From contig JBBQGU010000109.1 in assembly GCA_038323315.1 (NCBI GenBank), positions 1 through 10,829 of the forward strand: 10,829 bases of DNA, in the 5' to 3' direction. This DNA comes from Stagnihabitans sp038323315. Lineage in GTDB: Bacteria; Pseudomonadota; Alphaproteobacteria; Rhodobacterales; Rhodobacteraceae. The notes beneath the pieces are model-generated. The model did no database searches and was not told where the DNA came from. It worked only from the letters and a program-made list of their open reading frames with translations. The first letter of the stretch is position 1, and every line of letters begins with the position of its first letter. A program made the position numbers and the translations under genes. Below, piece by piece: positions 6,461 through 10,829 of the stretch.

Positions 6461-8749
6461 TCACAGCGGGTTGTCGCAGCGCAGCGTGACCTGCATGATG
6501 CCCTTGACCGGCGTCGGCCATTTCAGATTGGCCAGATTGCGCCCGGCCCCCTGCTGCACCTGCGTATAGGGCAGCACGTATTGGGGCGCGTTTGCGGCGT
6601 TGGTGATTGCCCCTTCGGGCACCATGGCGGTCACATTGCGCGCCCAGGACTGAAACGGCAGATAGCCCGCCGCATCGACCGACCAGGTGTCGGCAGCGGT
6701 GTTCTGGGTGTGCTGCACCAGCACCGGGCTGAACGAGGGCTGGCTGACGCCGTTGAAGGTGTTGTTCTCGAACACGACGTTGCGAAAGCTGTCAAACTCC
6801 AGCGTTGCATGGGTCGTGTCCACCATCTCGATCCGGTCAATGTTGGAATCGATGACCCGGAAGGCGTTGTTGGCGACGATATAGCCGTTCAGACTGTGCC
6901 CGGCGCCGCGCGGTGTGATGACCAGCCAGCGGAACCACGGTGCCACATCGGCGGCGGTAAAGATGTTGCCGCTGATGGTCAGCCCGCCAAAGGTATATTC
7001 GCTGCTGTATTCCGGCCGATCATCCTGCTCATTCGACATCTCGATAAAGCAGTTGTCGATGTAATTGCCGGTCAGAAAGCTTTTGACATTCGGCAAGGTA
7101 AAGACCAGTCCGGCCCGCCGGACGCCCGTCGTCTCATTATCGCCGCCAAAGAAATGGTTGCCCAGAAAGATATGCCCCGTGCCGTTCAACACGCCAAAAT
7201 GCGCAAATCGGCTGGACCGGTTGTTGCGGATCTTGGCATCGTTGTAATTGACGTTAAAGGCAATCGTGGTGCGGTTCTGCGCGGCCAACGTCACCTCGTT
7301 CGAGATGAACTGGCAGTGGTCGATCTGCAAATCCTGACAGCCCCGGCCAATCGAGGTGATGCCGCGATCGCGGGGCCGGTTCACCACCGAATCCGACAGC
7401 CGGAACAACTCGCCATCGGGGGCCAGCAGGATTGTACTGGCAAGGCCGCTGTTCAGAAACTCGACGTTGGTGACCTCGAATTTCGACAACGCGGCAAAGC
7501 CCGAAAAATCCAGCATGTATTTATAGCGGTCAAAGGTGAATGTCCGCGTTCCCGCCGCCGCCCACAAGGGATGGCTCAATTCCACCGTCCCGGCGCTGAC
7601 GTTTTTCGAGGTCACATAGACCTCACGCCCCACCCCGGTGCCGCTGATCCGCGCGCCGACCGGAATGTTCGCGACATTGGCCACCGCCGTCAGCCGCCCC
7701 GAATTGGCAGTAGAATAGGTCGCAACCGACGTGACCGTGGTCGTGTTCCACGCGGTCGAGGTGATGGCCTGCAACTGCCCGTTCCGGATGGCACGCCGCT
7801 CGGCAAAGGTGGTCAATCCGCACAAGGCCGCCACATCAATCGGCCCGTCCAGCTCGACCCGGCGGCCCGCCAGATCAAGTTCGACATGGTCGGTGTAAAA
7901 GAACAGCGCCTGCAAGGCCCGCTTGAATCCCGCCAACTCGCCGCCAAAGGCTGTCGCATAGGTCGGCAGATCAAAGTTGCGGCGCAGCACCAGCCTGTCC
8001 GCCGCCGCCATGCTGACGGTGCCCTCAAACTGCACGGGGTTGTCGAACGTCATCGAGGCGGATAGTTTGTATACCCCCGGCGGCACCAGCACGATCTTGC
8101 CCGCCGCCGCATCATCCGCCGCGTTGAACGCACCCAGATCATCGACGATCCCGTTGCCGATGGCACCATAATCGCGCACATCAACCCAGTTGAACCGGGT
8201 CGACAGGAAGGTGTCCGACGCATCCTCGATGGTGATGTCGTCGATCCGCACGACACCGCCCGTCGCCCCGGTCAGGTCCAGCCCCAGTTTCCCATTGACC
8301 GGTGCCAGCCCCCAGACCATATCGACGCCCTGCCGGTTACCCGACCCGATGATCGCCGTTACCGTCACGACCTGCCCATAGGTGGTCAGCGTCACCGACG
8401 GCCCCGTCTGCACCGCCGTGTTGACATTATTGCCCGCCGAGTTTCCCGCCCACCCCGCGATCCGCACCGAAGGCAGCGGACCCGACACCGCCTTGACCCT
8501 GGCCGTGACGCGCAGATACAAGCCCGGCTCGAACGGGATCGACTGAAAGCACCGCAGCTTCATGGTCGACAGCGTCTTGGTCAGTTCCAGACAGCCCGCA
8601 AAATCCTGATCCGACGGCACAAAGGCCGCATTCGACTGCCCCAGATAGCTGCCCTGCCCGGTCAGCCCATCCTCGCGCGACCACAGGTTCAGCCCTGCGG
8701 AAAACGGCGGCGGCATCAGCACCAGCCCTTCGGTAATTGCCTTGTTCAT
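6461..8749 (-). CDS. Right-handed parallel beta-helix protein, GTA/phage head-spike-like
   Basis: This protein has 762 residues. Residues about 41-180 look like a jelly-roll carbohydrate-binding module (LYLRVTARVKAVSG, then VVRIDDITIED). RDYGAIGNGIVDD at 192-204 is the signature that opens pectate-lyase-3/GH28-type beta-helices. Residues 359-406 (NIPVGARISGTGVGREVYV onward) match a small beta motif common in phage tail proteins. From about 500, Asn-rich turns (GNHFF, GNYID, GNIF, NNAF, ENNTF) recur as expected of helix coils. There is no signal peptide or membrane segment. The architecture fits a virion spike that binds capsular polysaccharide, such as RcGTA GhsB, better than an exported lyase. 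No phage genes and no DUF2793 partner (GhsA) are seen here. The start at 8749 is chosen for GAGGG at 8757-8761; an upstream TTG is rejected. Enzymatic activity is unproven. Confidence 0.8.
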   Translation of the reverse strand: MNKAITEGLVLMPPPFSAGLNLWSREDGLTGQGSYLGQSNAAFVPSDQDFAGCLELTKTLSTMKLRCFQSIPFEPGLYLRVTARVKAVSGPLPSVRIAGWAGNSAGNNVNTAVQTGPSVTLTTYGQVVTVTAIIGSGNRQGVDMVWGLAPVNGKLGLDLTGATGGVVRIDDITIEDASDTFLSTRFNWVDVRDYGAIGNGIVDDLGAFNAADDAAAGKIVLVPPGVYKLSASMTFDNPVQFEGTVSMAAADRLVLRRNFDLPTYATAFGGELAGFKRALQALFFYTDHVELDLAGRRVELDGPIDVAALCGLTTFAERRAIRNGQLQAITSTAWNTTTVTSVATYSTANSGRLTAVANVANIPVGARISGTGVGREVYVTSKNVSAGTVELSHPLWAAAGTRTFTFDRYKYMLDFSGFAALSKFEVTNVEFLNSGLASTILLAPDGELFRLSDSVVNRPRDRGITSIGRGCQDLQIDHCQFISNEVTLAAQNRTTIAFNVNYNDAKIRNNRSSRFAHFGVLNGTGHIFLGNHFFGGDNETTGVRRAGLVFTLPNVKSFLTGNYIDNCFIEMSNEQDDRPEYSSEYTFGGLTISGNIFTAADVAPWFRWLVITPRGAGHSLNGYIVANNAFRVIDSNIDRIEMVDTTHATLEFDSFRNVVFENNTFNGVSQPSFSPVLVQHTQNTAADTWSVDAAGYLPFQSWARNVTAMVPEGAITNAANAPQYVLPYTQVQQGAGRNLANLKWPTPVKGIMQVTLRCDNPL

Positions 8750-8773
8750 GCCCGATCCCTCATCCAATGCGGC

Positions 8774-8788
8774 CAAAGCGGCGCTTTG
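8774..8788. repeat. Perfect inverted repeat in the leader of the beta-helix gene
   Basis: CAAAGC and GCTTTG form a six-base perfect inverted repeat around GGC, 12 bases upstream of the Shine-Dalgarno. If transcribed it makes a small hairpin in the 5' leader. Its role is unknown. Confidence 0.3.
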
Positions 8789-8888
8789 CCCGTGCGAGGC
8801 TCAGGGGTAACAAGGCTTTCTTAACGGTTGGAAAGGCGGGCGTGCGGTGCAGGGCCGTTCAACGCAACGGAACCAGGTCGATCAGTCT

Positions 8889-9302
8889 TCAGGCCCCGAC
8901 ATCCGGCGCTTTTTGCAACTGCACCGCATTGATCAACCAGCCATCCGGCCCTTCGATCATCTGATAGTCCAGCAGATAGCCCTGCCCGCCTTGATCAGTG
9001 ATCCGCACACGCTGCCACAGGGCACCGCCCACGGTCCGCAACTCCTGCATCTCGACCTCGGCCGGATTGATCACCATCGGATAGCCGGTCGTGACCATCG
9101 AGCCAAAATTGGACGGGGTTCCGAACATCTGCTTGATATTGGGCGAGGCATAGGTGAACGCCCGGACAAAATCCGCCGCCCGAAACGCCTCGATCTGCGC
9201 GGCGATGGTGGACTGGATTGGCGCCTGGCTGGCCTGATCCTGCGCCAACACCGGCGCAGAGCCCAGGAACAACCCCAAACAGATGACGATCACGCGCAGC
9301 AT
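8889..9302 (-). CDS. Secreted DUF4864 domain protein
   Basis: The 137-residue product begins with a clear signal peptide: Arg3, a hydrophobic run at 4-15 and SAPVLA before QDQ, giving predicted cleavage after Ala20. It should therefore be periplasmic. The mature part matches DUF4864: an amphipathic IQSTIAAQIEAFRAADF, then AFTYASPNIKQMFG, MVTTGYPMV and a closing GWLINAVQL strand. The fold is probably NTF2/SnoaL-like, but that is inference. No biochemical function is known to me. The start at 9302 is set by GGGAGG at 9309-9314 with a six-base spacer and by the signal peptide; the open frame extends further upstream without family similarity. It is flanked by the beta-helix gene and an ATP-grasp gene on the same strand, with gaps of about 140 bases. 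Confidence 0.87.
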   Translation of the reverse strand: MLRVIVICLGLFLGSAPVLAQDQASQAPIQSTIAAQIEAFRAADFVRAFTYASPNIKQMFGTPSNFGSMVTTGYPMVINPAEVEMQELRTVGGALWQRVRITDQGGQGYLLDYQMIEGPDGWLINAVQLQKAPDVGA

Positions 9303-9376
9303 CTCAACCCTCCCGATCCCATAACAAAAGGTATACGTAGCCCCCCGCACAAAAGTTTCACACTCCCCCACAAGAT

Positions 9377-9408
9377 CGTGATCCCGCCGCACCGTTGCCG
9401 CGATCACG
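9377..9408. repeat. Inverted repeat between the ATP-grasp and DUF4864 genes
   Basis: CGTGATC (9377-9383) and GATCACG (9402-9408) are perfect seven-base complements with an 18-base gap. They lie about 75-105 bases upstream of the DUF4864 start. Nearby, CACCC-GAC-GGGTG at 9420-9432 is a second small hairpin. Neither has a T-tract, so a dimer-binding site is as likely as a transcript structure. Confidence 0.35.
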
Positions 9409-9447
9409 CCAATCCATAACACCCGACGGGTGATCATTGCTCAACAC

Positions 9448-10233
9448 TTATCCAACCGAAATCGCATCGACGGCCGCGGCCAGCCGCATCAGATCGGCGG
9501 CGTAAAATCCCGCCGCGTTGATGCAGTTCGTCTCCAGCAGTTTCAAACCGTCTGCCGTGCGGCAGATGTCCATGACATAGGCGGTCGCGTAACCGGCATT
9601 CATGTCGACCAGACGTTGCGCAAACGCCAGCGCGTCCGGGTCGACCTCAGGCCGATAGACTACCCGTGCCCCCTCCTTGTACAGCGAGCCAGTGACGATC
9701 TGACCCTCAACCACCCAGATCCGCCATTCGGTGTAGATATCGGCGACCTTGCTCAGCATCAGGTCCGTGTCATGCCGCAGCGCACCGTGGGGAATTTCGT
9801 CCGGATCGAGGGTCAGCACCCCCCGCGCGATTGCAATGATCTCCGCCGCAGATTTCACCGATCCCGCCAAGGCCTTGCTGTCTTCGACCGGACGCACGAA
9901 CCACGCCCCACCCGTTCCCTCCAGCCGGTCCGGAACATCCCGCAGGGTGAGGAACACGGCATCCGCCCCGTTCAACAGAAACGGCTGCCAGACCCGCTCC
10001 TGCACAAAGGGCCGCAGCTTGAACACACCGGGTGTCAAACCCCGGTCCCGCGCGTATCTCCACAACGTATAAGATCCGAACATCATCACCCGTGTCGGAT
10101 CATCGACACGCGGTTCGGGGATCAATGTCCCCACAAATGGCACGACCTTGTGCCAACTGTACGCAATCCCCAACCGGTCCAGCGCCAGGGCAAGCCTGCG
10201 CGTGTCGTCAAACTCCTGCAGCAGCCATTGCAC
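9448..10233 (-). CDS. ATP-grasp domain protein of unknown substrate
   Basis: This 261-residue protein has features of a small ATP-grasp ligase. WFVRPVEDSK at 111-120 is a nucleotide-contacting strand, and EWRIWVVEGQIV is at 169-180. The closing block MDIC (221-224), then LLETN (232-236), supplies likely Mg-ATP ligands Asp222, Glu234 and Asn236. Such enzymes join a carboxylate to an amine or thiol using ATP, but the substrate is unknown and no peptide or pathway partner lies beside it. I chose a GTG start at 10233 because GGGAGG at 10241-10246 stands seven bases upstream and the product then begins MQWLLQEFDDTRRLA. An ATG 15 bases upstream (10248) would place that Shine-Dalgarno inside the gene. 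It is divergent from sseA. Confidence 0.75.
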   Translation of the reverse strand: MQWLLQEFDDTRRLALALDRLGIAYSWHKVVPFVGTLIPEPRVDDPTRVMMFGSYTLWRYARDRGLTPGVFKLRPFVQERVWQPFLLNGADAVFLTLRDVPDRLEGTGGAWFVRPVEDSKALAGSVKSAAEIIAIARGVLTLDPDEIPHGALRHDTDLMLSKVADIYTEWRIWVVEGQIVTGSLYKEGARVVYRPEVDPDALAFAQRLVDMNAGYATAYVMDICRTADGLKLLETNCINAAGFYAADLMRLAAAVDAISVG

Positions 10234-10459
10234 CCGCCTTCCTCCCATCGCTCCACAGATCACAAAGCACCCCTGACCCGCCCGCGCAAGACCGACCCGC
10301 AACCCACGCCATCAGCCGGCTCCCCCCCATTCACGGTGACCCAAATACTCATCTTCCTCCCACAGCGTCCCGCACGCCCGGGTCCGACCCCCGGCACAAC
10401 CACCTTGCCACGCCCCTCCCGCAGGTTTACCCCGATACTGTCCCGCACAGGATCCCACG

Positions 10460-10829
10460 ATGACCGCCACAGATGACCCCCGGACCCTCGTCTCCACCGC
10501 ATGGCTGGCCGACCACCTGACCGATCCGGGCCTGCGCCTGCTGGATGCCTCATGGTATCTGCCGACCCAGAACCGCGACCCCCGCGCCGAATATGCCGCC
10601 GCCCACATTCCGGGCGCGTGTTTCTTCGACATGGACGAGATTGCCGACCTGACCACCGACCTGCCCCACATGGCCGCCCCGCCCGAGAAATTCGCCGCCC
10701 ACCTGCGCGTGCTGGGCATCGGCGACGCCACCCAGACCGTGGTATATGATGGCACGGGCCTGTTCTCTGCCGCCCGCGTCTGGTGGAATTTCAACCTGAT
10801 GGGCCTGACCCGTATCGCCGTCCTCGACG
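10460..10829 (+). CDS. sseA: 3-mercaptopyruvate sulfurtransferase, N-terminal part
   Basis: The first 123 residues of a two-domain rhodanese are in the window; the family is about 280 residues, so more than half is missing. The N-terminal inactive rhodanese domain is clear: LVSTAWLADHL, LLDASWYLP, then AEYAAAHIPGACFFDMDEI, which is the SseA/TST type signature, and VVYDGTGLFSAARVWW at 94-109 with no catalytic Cys, as expected. The active-site Cys should lie in the second domain beyond the edge. The full enzyme moves sulfur from 3-mercaptopyruvate (or thiosulfate) to cyanide or thiols. The ATG has AGGA at 10449-10452 with a seven-base spacer. It diverges from the ATP-grasp gene across 226 bases. 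Confidence 0.92.
   Translation, partial: MTATDDPRTLVSTAWLADHLTDPGLRLLDASWYLPTQNRDPRAEYAAAHIPGACFFDMDEIADLTTDLPHMAAPPEKFAAHLRVLGIGDATQTVVYDGTGLFSAARVWWNFNLMGLTRIAVLD

Noticed and set aside
6581..8065. 494-codon open frame on the plus strand
   Set aside because: It is antisense to the beta-helix gene and has no family resemblance or good Shine-Dalgarno. It mirrors the codon bias of the real gene.
8750..8776. Nine-residue N-terminal extension of the beta-helix protein from a TTG
   Set aside because: The TTG lies upstream of the clear GAGGG and ATG at 8749, and the extension places the Shine-Dalgarno inside the gene.
9329..9340. GTATAC-centred sequence upstream of the DUF4864 gene as a second UxuR-like operator
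   Set aside because: It matches only about 8 of 12 positions, with both outer arms wrong, and the gene has no link to sugar acids.
1..10829. CRISPR array, tRNA or rRNA genes
   Set aside because: No regularly spaced direct repeats, tRNA-like cloverleaf or rRNA segments were recognised on reading either strand.

Overview
The window looks like chromosomal DNA of an alphaproteobacterium, most likely Rhodobacteraceae (Roseobacter group). The grounds are high GC with strong C/G third-position bias, recognisable family-level proteins (a DUF4864 secreted protein, a head-spike-like beta-helix protein, a CTTNA-type GAPDH) and short Shine-Dalgarno-led intergenic gaps. No tRNA, rRNA or CRISPR array was seen.

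Left end (1-667): no intact gene. A well-placed Shine-Dalgarno and ATG at the extreme left suggest a minus-strand gene running out of the window. It is followed by a short IS256-type transposase remnant and by a coding-like but unidentified fragment.

Carbon metabolism block (668-5803): a GAPDH-family gene (minus) diverges from rpe (plus). rpe converges on kdgK, which overlaps gnd by one base. A D-2-hydroxyacid dehydrogenase lies upstream of gnd. Together these cover the oxidative pentose phosphate exit (Gnd, then Rpe), the 2-keto-3-deoxygluconate kinase step feeding the Entner-Doudoroff route, and triose phosphate oxidation. The hydroxyacid dehydrogenase may reduce a keto-sugar acid such as 2-ketogluconate. 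A palindrome close to the UxuR/ExuR-type GntR operator sits in the candidate promoter of gnd-kdgK, which suggests control by a sugar-acid-responsive repressor.

Accessory block (5882-9302, all minus): a CoxG-like SRPBCC protein, a 762-residue parallel beta-helix protein with no signal peptide, and a secreted DUF4864 protein. Hairpin terminators separate the first two from what lies downstream. The beta-helix protein is the most interesting gene: its layout resembles phage or gene-transfer-agent spike proteins more than a secreted pectate lyase.

Right end (9448-10829): an orphan ATP-grasp protein (minus, probable GTG start) diverges from a 3-mercaptopyruvate sulfurtransferase gene (sseA, plus) cut by the window edge.
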